Assembly: GCA_031415695.1 (NCBI GenBank)
Contig: JANOSH010000031.1
Span: 1 to 64,000 of the forward strand
DNA: 64,000 nt
Direction of reading: 5' to 3'
DNA from: JANOSH01 sp031415695
GTDB lineage: Bacteria > Actinomycetota > Acidimicrobiia > Acidimicrobiales > Ilumatobacteraceae
The notes under the pieces were generated by a model. The model saw nothing but the letters and a program-made list of their open reading frames with translations, ran no database searches and had not been told where the DNA came from. Shown here piece by piece: positions 1-7,897 of the stretch. The position numbers were made by a program, and so were the translations under genes. Position 1 is the first letter of the stretch. Each line of letters opens with the position of its first letter.

Positions 1-228
1 GAACGCGGGCACGAAAACGTACTGGCCGAAGGCGGCCCCGGCATCGCCGCCCAACTGGCGGGCGCAGACCTCCTCGACGAACTATGCCTCACCGTTTCGC
101 CCCTACTCGCGGGCGGAGACGCCAAACGGATCCTCGATGGCAGCTTGCTTCAACCACCTGCACGGCTTGAACTGCACCACGTCCTCGAGTCCGACGGCTA
201 TCTGTTTCTGCGATACCGGCGGCAATGA
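1..228 (+). CDS. Pyrimidine reductase / RibD C-terminal family protein, 3' part
   Basis: The window opens inside an ORF read in frame 1 that stops with TGA at 226-228. The 75 visible residues contain the block AEGGPGIAAQL, then LDELCLTVSPLLAGG and a C-terminal DGYLFLRYRR. This is the usual end of the RibD_C/dihydrofolate-reductase-like fold in the actinobacterial 'pyrimidine reductase family'. Family members reduce a pyrimidine or pterin-like substrate with NADPH; the substrate cannot be told from this fragment. The 5' end lies outside the window. The fragment looks intact in frame. Confidence 0.75.
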   Translation, partial: ERGHENVLAEGGPGIAAQLAGADLLDELCLTVSPLLAGGDAKRILDGSLLQPPARLELHHVLESDGYLFLRYRRQ

Positions 229-287
229 CATGACCGCACAATCCACTCACGGCACCCAAAGGAGCATCCAACCCTCCAGGCGGGGCC

Positions 288-530
288 GTGCTGTTCTGGC
301 ACGTCGACAACTTCGAGGACACCCACCGGCGGCTCTTGGCCATGGGCGCCACAGAGTACGAACCGATCACGCCGCGCGAGCAAGGTTTCGTCACCGCCAC
401 CGTCGTTGACCCGTTCGGCAACGTACTCGGCATAATGCATAACCCGCACTACCTTGCGTGCTCGCTGCCAGCGGCGCCGTTTCGTGATCATCGGCGCGCC
501 GTTTCGACACTCCTGACGGCCAACACCTGA
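288..530 (+). pseudogene. VOC (glyoxalase-like) protein, C-terminal relic
   Basis: Residues from GTG 288 read VLFWHVDNFEDTHRRLLAMGA, then a loop and VDPFGNVLGIMHNPHYL. This is the second beta-alpha-beta-beta-beta half of a vicinal-oxygen-chelate domain; proteins of this kind are normally about 120-140 residues. The upstream frame has no N-terminal half, and it runs directly into the tail of the preceding reductase gene. After NPHYL the reading continues into about 24 unrelated residues. I read this as the surviving C-terminal half of a truncated gene, not a functional protein. Confidence 0.6.
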
Positions 531-1340
531 GCCCGTGTTTCGGGACATGGACAATGAGCTTCCCAAGCACGTCGCCCGCGTGGCTAGCCGAAGCGTTTGG
601 CGGGCCCCCGTGTTCGCTCGCAACCACGGCGGCTCTAAGCACATGGTGGCCAAGCGCCTACCTGTGAAGAGAATAGCCCTGGTCGCGTGTGGGGATTGCC
701 CAAAAACAGCCCTCTCCCACCTTGAAGGCGCATCCGGTGTCGGTTCGAGACGCTCATTAGCCTTCGCGGTGGGAGAAGACCGTTTTCGACGGCTCGACGG
801 CCCGACGAACCACACCAATTCCCAACCATCATGGCGGCCCCTGGCCATGACAGTCCCAAATGGGGAACCCGCATCGCTGCTTTCAACAGCCAACCCGATG
901 CTGACGTTCATCGAACACGCACCGGTACCAATGTGAAGGGTGGGGGTCAGACCTGCTGGGCTGCCGGGCGCGTACCCAAGCCGTGAAGGACTCGATGCCG
1001 ACGACAACGGCCCCGAATCGGATCGAGCCGAACGGGTCGCGAAGCCGTGCTGGCCTCCCGGGAGTTCGGCGTAGGCGACGACGCCGAGATGGCTAAGGCA
1101 ACCAGTTGGAGTCAGCAGGCTCTTTGTGACGGCTGTTGGCACCACGGCCGCTCGTACGTTCGCTTATGCTCCGACGAGCGCGTCACCCGTCCAGGGTTGA
1201 GGTCGTAGACGTGGACGCCATCCCGAGCGCTTGCGCCAGTAGCTCGGGAACAAGATTGATGCCGATGACCTGCCCGGCGCCTTAAAGGCAGCCACACGAC
1301 AGGCACCCGGCACGACGCGTGATCCGACGCGACGGCAGAT
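531..1340. other. Gene-poor stretch with a possible alcohol dehydrogenase scrap
   Basis: No convincing gene is present. The ORFs on both strands are arginine/serine/proline-rich shadows. On the minus strand at roughly 1180-1300, short pieces in two frames read AGQVIGINLVPELLAQA and DGVHVYDLN. These resemble the NAD-binding part of zinc-dependent alcohol/formaldehyde dehydrogenases, so a decayed dehydrogenase may lie here. The match is short and low in confidence. Confidence 0.3.
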
Positions 1341-1385
1341 GACAAGGAAACCTTGTCACACCTTTGACGACAAGCTACCCTTGTC
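1341..1385 (+). promoter_or_regulatory. Leaderless promoter covered by two GACAAG/CTTGTC operators
   Basis: Two inverted repeats share the arm GACAAG: 1341-1357 (GACAAGG-AAA-CCTTGTC) and 1369-1385 (GACAAG-CTACC-CTTGTC), with centres 28 bp apart. A promoter fits between and over them: TTGTCA at 1353-1358, a 17-nt spacer, TACCCT at 1376-1381, then the GTG start at 1388. The transcript would start at or next to the GTG. The first repeat overlaps the -35 box and the second the -10 box, a layout expected for repression, plausibly by the downstream HTH protein itself. Confidence 0.65.
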
Positions 1386-1387
1386 AT

Positions 1388-2197
1388 GTGGACACGGGAG
1401 ATTTCATCAAGGAAGTTCGACACCTGTCACCAAGTGACGACCCCCTTGACCTTCTCGCGACGGCTGTTGCCCAGACCGACGAGCTGACGGCGAATATTGA
1501 TGCCGTCGTCGTCCACTTCGTTGCGAACGCCCGCCAGTCCGGTCACTCGTGGACCGCAATCGGCGATCGCCTTGGTGTGAGCAAACAAGCCGTACGCGAA
1601 CGCTTCGGCAACCGCGCCACGTACGCTGGGCGCGAGCGATTCATGCCCCGCTTGCAACAGTGTGTCACTGCGGCGGGGGCGCTCGCCCAGCAGCAGGGAA
1701 GCGCTGAGATTACGCTCGCTCACCTGATCGTCGCGCTCGCATCGAATGAGGGCGTCGCGGCCAACGTGCTGCATCGTCTTGGCGTCACGCCCGACAGCCT
1801 CAGCCGCGCCGCCGGATTCCCAGGTGAGTCGTGGTCGCAAGCGGCCAGCGCGCCACCACCGGAATCGGACGTGTTCAGCTGCGCACTCCGCGGTGCCGCG
1901 TCGTTCGCCGTTGAGCGAGGCCACGACTATGTCGGTACGGAGCATGTCCTGTTCGTCCTCGCGACCGATCCCGGATCATCGGTGAAACGTCTCCTCGAGG
2001 CGCTTGACGTCAGGGTCTCCGACGTCAAGCGCGAACTTGCTCAATGCGTCGGAGGTCGTGTCACGACGCTTCGACGCCGCGAGCGGCGCACCAGCAAGTG
2101 CTCGTTCTGCGGCGCCACGAAAACCCAACTGTGTGGGCCTGGTGTTCGCATCTGCGCAGATTGCGCACGACTCGCGCTCGAACTCGGCACCGACTGA
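1388..2197 (+). CDS. HTH / Clp N-terminal domain / ClpX-type zinc finger protein
   Basis: This 269-residue protein has three parts. An HTH-like segment around residues 45-70 contains WTAIGDRLGVSKQAVRERF. Two Clp repeat-like stretches lie in the middle (ITLAHLIVALASNEG and YVGTEHVLFVLATDPGSSVKRLL), as in the substrate-binding N domain of ClpA/ClpC. The C-terminus has a four-cysteine ClpX-like zinc site (CSFCG...CxxC). There is no AAA+ ATPase module, so it is not a Clp unfoldase. It may be a DNA-binding regulator or adaptor of Clp proteolysis. GTG 1388 was preferred over TTG 1364 because a leaderless promoter ends 7 nt before it and the operators cover the upstream codons. Confidence 0.7.
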   Translation: MDTGDFIKEVRHLSPSDDPLDLLATAVAQTDELTANIDAVVVHFVANARQSGHSWTAIGDRLGVSKQAVRERFGNRATYAGRERFMPRLQQCVTAAGALAQQQGSAEITLAHLIVALASNEGVAANVLHRLGVTPDSLSRAAGFPGESWSQAASAPPPESDVFSCALRGAASFAVERGHDYVGTEHVLFVLATDPGSSVKRLLEALDVRVSDVKRELAQCVGGRVTTLRRRERRTSKCSFCGATKTQLCGPGVRICADCARLALELGTD

Positions 2198-2284
2198 CAG
2201 TTCGGTGGCGAGCCTCACCCGCTCATCGGCCGAGGTAGTCGACCCATTAGCGGTGCGAGGCGGGCGACCGTGGCCGGGCCGGAG

Positions 2285-2746
2285 TCAGCCCTTTTGCATT
2301 TCGGCCATGCGCCGGCCCATTTCCTCTTCGGTGATGTCCTCGACGTGGGTTGCGACGGTCCACTCGTGACCCCACGGGTCCTTGAACATCCCAGAGCGGT
2401 CGCCGTAAAACTTGTCATCGACGGCTTGGATCTCGGTGGCGCCGGCCGCGATGGCGGTGCTGTAGGTGGCGTCGACGTCCGCCACGTAGACCATGAGCGA
2501 CACCGGTGTGCCACCGAGGGTGCCGGGGCTTTTGTTACCGACTTCGGTGCTCTCGTCAGCCAGCATGATCACTGAGCCGCCGAGGTCGAGTTCGGCGTGG
2601 CCGATGCTGCCGTCGGGGCCGTTCATCCTCATGCGCTCGGTGGCGCCGAAGATCTTGCAATAGAAGTCGATGGCGCCAGCGGCGTCGGCGACGCTCAAAT
2701 ACGGGATCACTCTCGGGTATCCCGCGGGGATCGGCTGCACGGCCAT
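2285..2746 (-). CDS. VOC family protein (PhnB-like glyoxalase fold)
   Basis: The 153-residue protein opens with YPRVIPYLSVADAAGAIDFYCKIFGATE and has HAELDLGGSVIMLADE in the middle and FKDPWGHEWTVATHVEDIT at the end. This is the PhnB/3-demethylubiquinone-methyltransferase-like branch of the vicinal oxygen chelate superfamily, full length with both half-domains. Members bind a metal or a small hydrophobic ligand; the substrate is not predictable here. The ATG is preceded by a strong AGGAGG site. The last residues (EEEMGRRMAEMQKG) are a common charged tail in this family. Confidence 0.85.
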   Translation of the reverse strand: MAVQPIPAGYPRVIPYLSVADAAGAIDFYCKIFGATERMRMNGPDGSIGHAELDLGGSVIMLADESTEVGNKSPGTLGGTPVSLMVYVADVDATYSTAIAAGATEIQAVDDKFYGDRSGMFKDPWGHEWTVATHVEDITEEEMGRRMAEMQKG

Positions 2747-2915
2747 GGTGGTTCCTCCTCGTCATTGGGGCTCTCCATGTTAGCGCCGATCGCGGCCACT
2801 TCAGACCGCGACGCACCCAGAACAAGAGCGCAACAGCGTCAGGACCCAGCGGATCACGAGGTCCTGCCACGGCGGAGCCGCAAACCTTCGTGGTCCAGTG
2901 TTGCATGAATCACCG

Positions 2916-3323
2916 TCAGTCGAGCACGGCGATGGCCTCTATTTCGACGAGGAGATCGGGTTCGCCGAGACCCGCCACGCTGAGCAGGGTAATGGCTTTG
3001 GTTGGGTCAATGCCGAGATCGGCGGCGACACGCATGACTCCAGTACTGAACGCTTCCATCTTGTCTGGCGACCAGTCGACGACGTAGATCGTGAGTTTGG
3101 CGACGTCCGCGAACGATCCGCCAGCGGCCTGCACGGCGGTGACGACATTGCGCAGCGCTTGTTCGACTTGGTCGGCGAGGTTGGCGCCGCCTACTGGCGC
3201 ACCGTCGCGGTCTCGGGCGACCTGACCGGAGATGAACGCCAGCCGGGTGCCAGTGGCGATGGCGACTTGACGGTACATGTCGGGCTTGGGAAGGCCATCG
3301 GGGTTGAGTAGTTCGATGGTCAT
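2916..3323 (-). CDS. RidA family enamine/imine deaminase-like protein
   Basis: The 135-residue protein covers a complete YjgF/YER057c/UK114 domain: RQVAIATGTRLAFISGQVARD near the start, QVEQALRNVVTAVQAAGGSFADVAKLTIYVVD in the middle, and ITLLSVAGLGEPDLLVEIEAIAVL at the end. RidA members hydrolyse reactive enamine/imine intermediates; many act in detoxification. The usual late arginine that binds the carboxylate is not obvious (AGLGEPDLLVEIEA), so this may be a non-canonical subgroup. The gene diverges from a TetR-type regulator over a short intergenic palindrome. ATG 3323 has an AGGAGA site upstream. Confidence 0.85.
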   Translation of the reverse strand: MTIELLNPDGLPKPDMYRQVAIATGTRLAFISGQVARDRDGAPVGGANLADQVEQALRNVVTAVQAAGGSFADVAKLTIYVVDWSPDKMEAFSTGVMRVAADLGIDPTKAITLLSVAGLGEPDLLVEIEAIAVLD

Positions 3324-3355
3324 GACGTGTCTCCTTGATGAGTGATACGGATAAA

Positions 3356-3386
3356 CATAGCAGCGCTATGCAACGTCGTCTAGGGT
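3356..3386 (+). promoter_or_regulatory. Operator palindrome and leaderless -10 between ridA-like and tetR-like genes
   Basis: The divergent intergenic region holds CATAGC-AGC-GCTATG at 3356-3370, with perfect 6-bp arms. Downstream, TAGGGT at 3381-3386 sits 7 nt before ATG 3394 and can serve as the -10 of a leaderless transcript for the regulator. The palindrome lies where the -35 region of that promoter would be and also just upstream of the divergent gene. Joint control of both genes by the TetR protein is likely. Confidence 0.5.
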
Positions 3387-3393
3387 CTTTCGT

Positions 3394-4068
3394 ATGCCCA
3401 GACCACCGTCGCAGGAGACAAGACGAGCACTCATCGATGTAGCAGCGTCACGACTCGCCCGACGCGAAGTGGTAACGCTTCGATCGCTCGCATCGGCGGT
3501 GGGTGTGTCGACGATCGCGATCTACACCTACTTCGACGGGATGCCCGGCTTGTGGGCCAGTGTACGCCAGGAGGGTTTCGAACGACTACGCGAGCGTCTC
3601 GCTTTGGTGCCGCAGTACCGAGATCCGGTTCGTCGACTCGCTGCTCTCGGCGTCGCCTATGCCGAACATGGCGTGGCTCACCCTGCGATCTATCGTGCCA
3701 TGTTCGACACCACGGCAGAACTCTTCGATGCGCGCAGTGCTACGGCGGCATTTCAACCCCTGATCGACGGCGCCCTAGCAGCCGTCGGCGCCGGGCGTTT
3801 CGCGCGTAGCGTCGATCCTGCGGGTTTCGCCGTCCGCTTTTGGGGTACCGGCCACGGCCTCGTCTCACTTGTGGTCGGCGGAGTGCTTGGCATCGACCAA
3901 CTCGTTGATCACGCACCAAAGGTTGCCATCGCGTTATTCATCGCTGCCGGAGACGAACCACAGCGCGCCCGACGATCCGTGAACGCAGCTTGGCGCAGCA
4001 CCACACTAGGAAACCCGCTCGCAGTTGATCAGCACGGCGCGCTGAGCGAGCGGTGGAGTCCAAAATAG
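3394..4068 (+). CDS. TetR/AcrR family transcriptional regulator
   Basis: The 224-residue protein has an N-terminal TetR HTH (residues about 5-50: TRRALIDVAASRLARREVVTLRSLASAVGVSTIAIYTYFDG). The C-terminal ligand domain contains YAEHGVAHPAIYRAMFDTT and FAVRFWGTGHGLVSLVVGGVLG, the pattern of the WHG/TetR_C_13-like group. It is predicted to bind the palindrome just upstream and to control itself and the divergent RidA-like gene. The inducer is unknown. The reading frame is intact, though about 30 residues at the C-terminus (after FIAAGDEPQRARR) are variable. Confidence 0.8.
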   Translation: MPRPPSQETRRALIDVAASRLARREVVTLRSLASAVGVSTIAIYTYFDGMPGLWASVRQEGFERLRERLALVPQYRDPVRRLAALGVAYAEHGVAHPAIYRAMFDTTAELFDARSATAAFQPLIDGALAAVGAGRFARSVDPAGFAVRFWGTGHGLVSLVVGGVLGIDQLVDHAPKVAIALFIAAGDEPQRARRSVNAAWRSTTLGNPLAVDQHGALSERWSPK

Positions 4069-4259
4069 CGACCGTCGTCGTTGTGGTCAGGAGCGCTTTG
4101 GTGACGGGAAGTTTGTGGGTGCCGTCGCCGATGGCGCGTCAAGGCTCGCGGCCTCGTAGCCGGGGTGCGTGCCAGGGCCGTCCGATCGCCCCTCGCTGGC
4201 TAACAGCGGGCGGGTTCTGTTCGAGCCCGGATCTCTGCGGGCGCGAACCCAGCACGCGC

Positions 4260-4634
4260 TCATGGCCCGCTCCGGCGGGCTCGGGGGTTGTAGTCGAGCG
4301 CGACATCGATCCAGAACGACAAGTGGCCACCCGACACGACTGCATCGTGGGCGACGCTGATCCAGCTCGGGCCCATGACCCGGCCCGCACCCATCTGTGC
4401 CGGGGCCGCGCCGGCGACCGCAAGCAGCTCACGGTTGCGTTTCGGGTCTGCACGGACGAGGAGGTCCCCGCCAGTTCTGGCGGCGACGACCATCTTGTCG
4501 TTGATCATGAACGACACGCCACCAAACATCGACACCTCACGTATCGACGAATGCTCGCGAAGCGCGGAAATGGCGTCACGAAGGCGTTCGATTAGCTCGG
4601 CTTGGATGCCAGTTGCCTTCCGCTTAGTGGTCAC
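4260..4634 (-). CDS. TfoX/Sxy N-terminal domain protein
   Basis: The 124-residue protein matches the TfoX N-terminal fold: an N-terminal helix ELIERLRDAISA, the hallmark SMFGGVSFMINDKMVVAA, then DLLVRADPKRN and a C-terminal SFWIDVALDY. Stand-alone proteins of this size in actinobacteria have no proven link to competence, and the function is unassigned. Translation starts with GTG at 4634. The gene lies 6 nt downstream of the DUF3224 gene on the same strand, so the two are probably cotranscribed. Confidence 0.8.
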   Translation of the reverse strand: MTTKRKATGIQAELIERLRDAISALREHSSIREVSMFGGVSFMINDKMVVAARTGGDLLVRADPKRNRELLAVAGAAPAQMGAGRVMGPSWISVAHDAVVSGGHLSFWIDVALDYNPRARRSGP

Positions 4635-4640
4635 GGCCGG

Positions 4641-5024
4641 CTAGATACTCAGATCGAGGCGTACCGAGCCAGCCGGGTCCGCCTTGAAGGATCCGCTGCC
4701 GGTAGCGCCTTTCAGTTCGTCCGTTCCGGAAACGACGACGAGCTTTGCGATTGCTGCGCCGTTCTCAAAGGTGCCGACGTGTTGGAGGACGAGGCTGCCA
4801 TGGCGACCCGCAATCGTTCCCCGGACCCTCTCGATTCCGACGAAGGTCGCTGACTTGTCCGGCTCGTAGGCCATCAGCCACTCCGTGATCGACGCGCCGT
4901 CTATGTCGCCCGTGTACGTCTTTGCGACGCTAGCCCGGGTCAGCTTGGCGACGCCTACCGCCTCGTCGAACGGCGTCTCTTCCCACGACGAGACCTCGAA
5001 TGCTGCGCTGATGTGCTCTGGCAC
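4641..5024 (-). CDS. DUF3224 domain-containing protein
   Basis: The 127-residue reading has the DUF3224 pattern: SWEETPF near the start, VAKTYTGDIDGASITEWLMAY, RVRGTIAGRHGSLVLQHVGTFENG, and a terminal GTDELKGATGSGSFKADPAGSVRLDL. This is a small beta-barrel-like family without a defined activity. GTG 5024 was chosen over GTG 5051 because GAGGAG sits 7 nt before it and family members begin near this point. The TfoX-like gene follows on the same strand. Confidence 0.8.
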   Translation of the reverse strand: MPEHISAAFEVSSWEETPFDEAVGVAKLTRASVAKTYTGDIDGASITEWLMAYEPDKSATFVGIERVRGTIAGRHGSLVLQHVGTFENGAAIAKLVVVSGTDELKGATGSGSFKADPAGSVRLDLSI

Positions 5025-5090
5025 GTTCTTGCTCCTCTGGTTGGAGTCCACAACGGTGGACGGAATCGCTGCGCTCCGTCCGAAGACGGA

Positions 5091-5912
5091 TCACGCAACC
5101 ATGCTGACGTCGAAGCGCTGCGTCGTATTGAACGGATCGGACATGACCGGGAACGAAGGAACGTACAAGCGAAGGAGCTGCCCGGGAGTCCTGCCGCTGA
5201 TCGCCCGGCATTCGCGACAGAGGTGGGCCTGATCGCTGTAGCCGGCATCGATGGCGAGACCTCCGAGTCCGCTCGCCGGCTCGAGGCAACCCGACGTCGA
5301 GCTGATGGCAAGGAACCGCTGCAGCCGCAGCAGCCGGGCAAGGACACTTGGTCCGTACCCGAAGCTCGAGTTCGACCGCCGCAGCAGGGACCGCACGTTC
5401 ATGCCCAGCGACTCGGCGAGCTGCGTAGCGTTGGCGCACGGACGAACTGTGAGCGCATTAATCACGTCGTCGGCGAATTGGAGCTCCTGCCGTCCGCGAT
5501 CACTGATGGCGCGCACCTCCTCCGAGACGAAATCCATCAGCACCGCAGAGGGGGCTCGTCCGTGCGCCAACGAGCTTTGAGCCGCCGGGATCAATTGTTG
5601 AACGGCGCCGCCGCCGAGCACGTCGGCCACCCGCCAGCGGCGATTTGCCAGTTGGCACGCGGTGACGCCGAGGATTGCAGGTGCGGCGCCGGGTCGGAAC
5701 CGCACCCCGGTCGCTTGCAGACCACGCGGAAGCTCGAAGTCCCACCCGAGCTTCTCGGGACCGCACAGCCACAGCGAGCCATCGTCGACGGCGACCAGGT
5801 CGATGCAGGCATCGGGAACGAGTCGATGCGGCCCGTCCGAACTCGCCGTATACCAGCACGCCAACACGGGGCGCAGGAGGACCGGCACCGGAAACGCATG
5901 GTAAAGGAGCAC
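5091..5912 (-). CDS. AraC-type helix-turn-helix transcriptional regulator
   Basis: The 273-residue protein has an N-terminal DUF6597-like sensing region (HRLVPDACIDLVAVDDGSLWLCGPE, then GVRFRPGAAPAILGV). A C-terminal AraC double HTH follows (ATQLAESLGMNVRSLLRR and GLGGLAIDAGYSDQAHLCRECRAISGRTPGQLLR). The cysteines in the second HTH are unusual. The gene stands alone, 67 nt upstream of the DUF3224-TfoX pair on the same strand, and may regulate it. The start GTG 5912 has GGAGG close upstream. Confidence 0.8.
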   Translation of the reverse strand: MLLYHAFPVPVLLRPVLACWYTASSDGPHRLVPDACIDLVAVDDGSLWLCGPEKLGWDFELPRGLQATGVRFRPGAAPAILGVTACQLANRRWRVADVLGGGAVQQLIPAAQSSLAHGRAPSAVLMDFVSEEVRAISDRGRQELQFADDVINALTVRPCANATQLAESLGMNVRSLLRRSNSSFGYGPSVLARLLRLQRFLAISSTSGCLEPASGLGGLAIDAGYSDQAHLCRECRAISGRTPGQLLRLYVPSFPVMSDPFNTTQRFDVSMVA

Positions 5913-6258
5913 CGCCCTCCTGGTGCCCCGTTCTCTCCGGGCCTAAACCTCGTTAGCGCCAATGCGCTTGTCCGGCCGATGCGTCGTGCCATCGCGGGCC
6001 TGGGAACGACTCGTAACCACTGCGATCACCCGACATCTGCATTACCCGTCATCTTCGTGCTTGGAGGGCCCGTTGCCGGTGGCTTGGCGAACGTCTTGGC
6101 AATGGTCATCTTCGCCTTTATGACGGCGAAGGGCATAACAGTGTGTTGCGTCACGGGGAAGCCATGCTGGAGTGGATTTGCGAAGTCAGCTGAGCTAGCG
6201 GAGTCCGGCCTGGCGGCAGCTTCCGTTCGGAACGTCGGGACGCCGGGAGGAGTCGTGT
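5913..6258. other. Intergenic stretch without a recognisable gene
   Basis: About 345 bp between the AraC regulator and the DHFR-like relic. Both strands have short open frames (one of 85 codons on the minus strand, a hydrophobic run VIFVLGGPVAGGLANVLAMVIFAF on the plus strand), but none has a start signal or a recognisable family pattern. No clear terminator or repeat was seen. Confidence 0.4.
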
Positions 6259-6926
6259 TTGGGACCGCCACCTGAGGGGTCACTGGACATAACGCGCAAA
6301 CTCATTGTATGCAACATTATTTCCCTCGACGGCTTCTTTGAGGGTCCCGATCACAATGTGATGGTGATGCCGTTCGATCATGGCTTTGGCGAGTACAACG
6401 TCGAGCGGCTGAAGACGGCGGGGACGTTGCTGCTGGGGAAAACGACATGACCTCACGGCTCAACAATTCGATCCAGAAGGTCGTGGTCTCGGACAGCCTC
6501 ACTGTTGAGCAGACCGCACTGTGGAGCGACACCCGGATCGTGAAGCGGGCCGATGCCAACGCCGAGGTCGCCAAACTCAAGGCGGCAAAAGGCGGGGATA
6601 TTCTCGTGTTCGGAAGCCACATCTTGTGGAATGACTTGCTTGCGAATGGTTTGGTGGACGAGCTGCATCTCATGATTGGAGCCGGGGTCGTCGGCGAAGG
6701 AACCCGAGCCTTCGAGCGCAAACCGTCGGGTTCGTTGCGCCTTCTTGACACCGTCACGTGGAAGGGTTCCAACATTGTTCTGCTTCGTTACGGGATGGAG
6801 TCGTGCCCGGCGTCGTTGCGGTTATCGCGAGAGGCTAAGCCGCCACCTGCGTCGCGACTGCGGGCGTTGTGGAGACTGGCGGTGCGCCGATGGTACGCAC
6901 CACCCAGTTCAGGATTTCGTCGATGA
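6259..6926 (+). pseudogene. DHFR-like dihydrofolate reductase family protein with internal deletion
   Basis: The first frame gives RKLIVCNIISLDGFFEGP and DHGFGEYNVERLKTAGTLLLGKTT, then stops at 6448-6450. A second frame starting at 6447 gives SRLNNSIQKVVVSDSLTVEQTALW, GGDILVFGSHILWNDLLANGLVDELHLMIGAGVVGEG and LRLLDTVTWKGSNIVLLRYG. These are the two ends of one DHFR/RibD_C-type protein (about 180-190 residues). The family block between LLLGxxTY and SRLNN, about 25-30 residues, is missing and the frame changes at the junction. The C-terminal frame also runs past the expected end to 6926. A true deletion, not only an indel, is required. Confidence 0.7.
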
Positions 6927-7072
6927 CCAAGCCGTTGAAGTAGCACACACCGTGGGGGCTTCTGATTCGAGAGCTACCCTCGCCGCGCTCGATTTGGGCC
7001 GGGCGTGCATCCATGTGCGGTTCCTCATGTCGGATCGATCCGGGGGCTGTGTCTGTTCGCCGCTGCGGCCGG

Positions 7073-7726
7073 TCAGAATGCCGAGACGGATCCTGCTGAG
7101 CGCTCGTGCCGGCTCAGAGCGCCCAGCACCGCGCCTTGACCCCGGCGGCGGGCGGCCAGCGCAGCGAGCAGGGCGAGCACGGGCTCGAGAACCTTCGGGT
7201 CGAACAACGGGGCCGCTACGCCGACGCTGTACGCCAAGTCGTCAGTGTGAACCAATATCTCCATCAGCCGCACCACCAAGAAGTCGTCGGTCGGTAGCGC
7301 GCAGTCCTGCCACGGCACGTACGTCGTCGGGCCCGCTGCGTCGATCGCCGTCGCTAGACGCTCGCGCGACCGGGCGAGCGCCTCCACCGACTCGGCATGT
7401 CCGGCTAGGCCCATCTGGTTGAAGTCATCACGGATGGAGGTGTTCTCGACGGCATCAACGGGCGCGTGCAGCCAGTCAACGCGGTCGTAGTGCCCGACCA
7501 GGGTCAGCACTTGGGCGTCTGGCGGGCCGGGCGTGATCAGGAACTCGGTCGCACACTCAGCCTGGCTGACCAGGTGACGCGCCAGGCCACCGACCGTCAT
7601 GCCAGGTAGCGCCGACTCCTGCTCCCAGGCATCAGCCACCTCAGCCGACCCGACGAAGTCCGTGAGCTGATCAACGGCGGCGGCCACGGCTGAGTGGTCG
7701 AGGGTTCCAGCGAGGGTCAGCGACAT
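7073..7726 (-). CDS. Maleylpyruvate isomerase family mycothiol-dependent enzyme
   Basis: About 217 residues. The N-terminal half resembles the DinB-like MDMPI_N domain (PGMTVGGLARHLVSQAECATEFL; SRERLATAIDAAG). The motif LMEILVHTDDLAYSVG matches the helix that carries the metal/thiol-site histidine and aspartate in this fold. Such proteins use mycothiol, the actinobacterial thiol, for isomerisation or detoxification; the substrate is unknown. ATG 7726 has GGAGG just upstream; ATG 7747 is an alternative that adds seven residues. It converges with nothing recognisable on its left side. Confidence 0.8.
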   Translation of the reverse strand: MSLTLAGTLDHSAVAAAVDQLTDFVGSAEVADAWEQESALPGMTVGGLARHLVSQAECATEFLITPGPPDAQVLTLVGHYDRVDWLHAPVDAVENTSIRDDFNQMGLAGHAESVEALARSRERLATAIDAAGPTTYVPWQDCALPTDDFLVVRLMEILVHTDDLAYSVGVAAPLFDPKVLEPVLALLAALAARRRGQGAVLGALSRHERSAGSVSAF

Positions 7727-7897
7727 GCCCTCCACCCTGTCACACATTCCGGACGATCTCCGTCCTGAACCTGATGGCAGACCCGACGATCTGCCAACCG
7801 GCTCCCTTCCTCGCGGCTGGTGGTCCAGGGGGCGACACGCACGTAGAGGCGCTTGAGGGCCGGGCGAGGTACAGCCGGGTCGAGGCTTGGTGCGCGG

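Noticed and set aside
535..936. 133-codon plus-strand ORF as a real gene
   Set aside because: No recognisable domain, no ribosome-binding site, and composition typical of random high-GC frames in a relic zone.
5013..6275. 420-codon plus-strand ORF opposite the AraC regulator
   Set aside because: It is the shadow of the AraC, DUF3224 and intergenic DNA; only the minus-strand frame has domain motifs.
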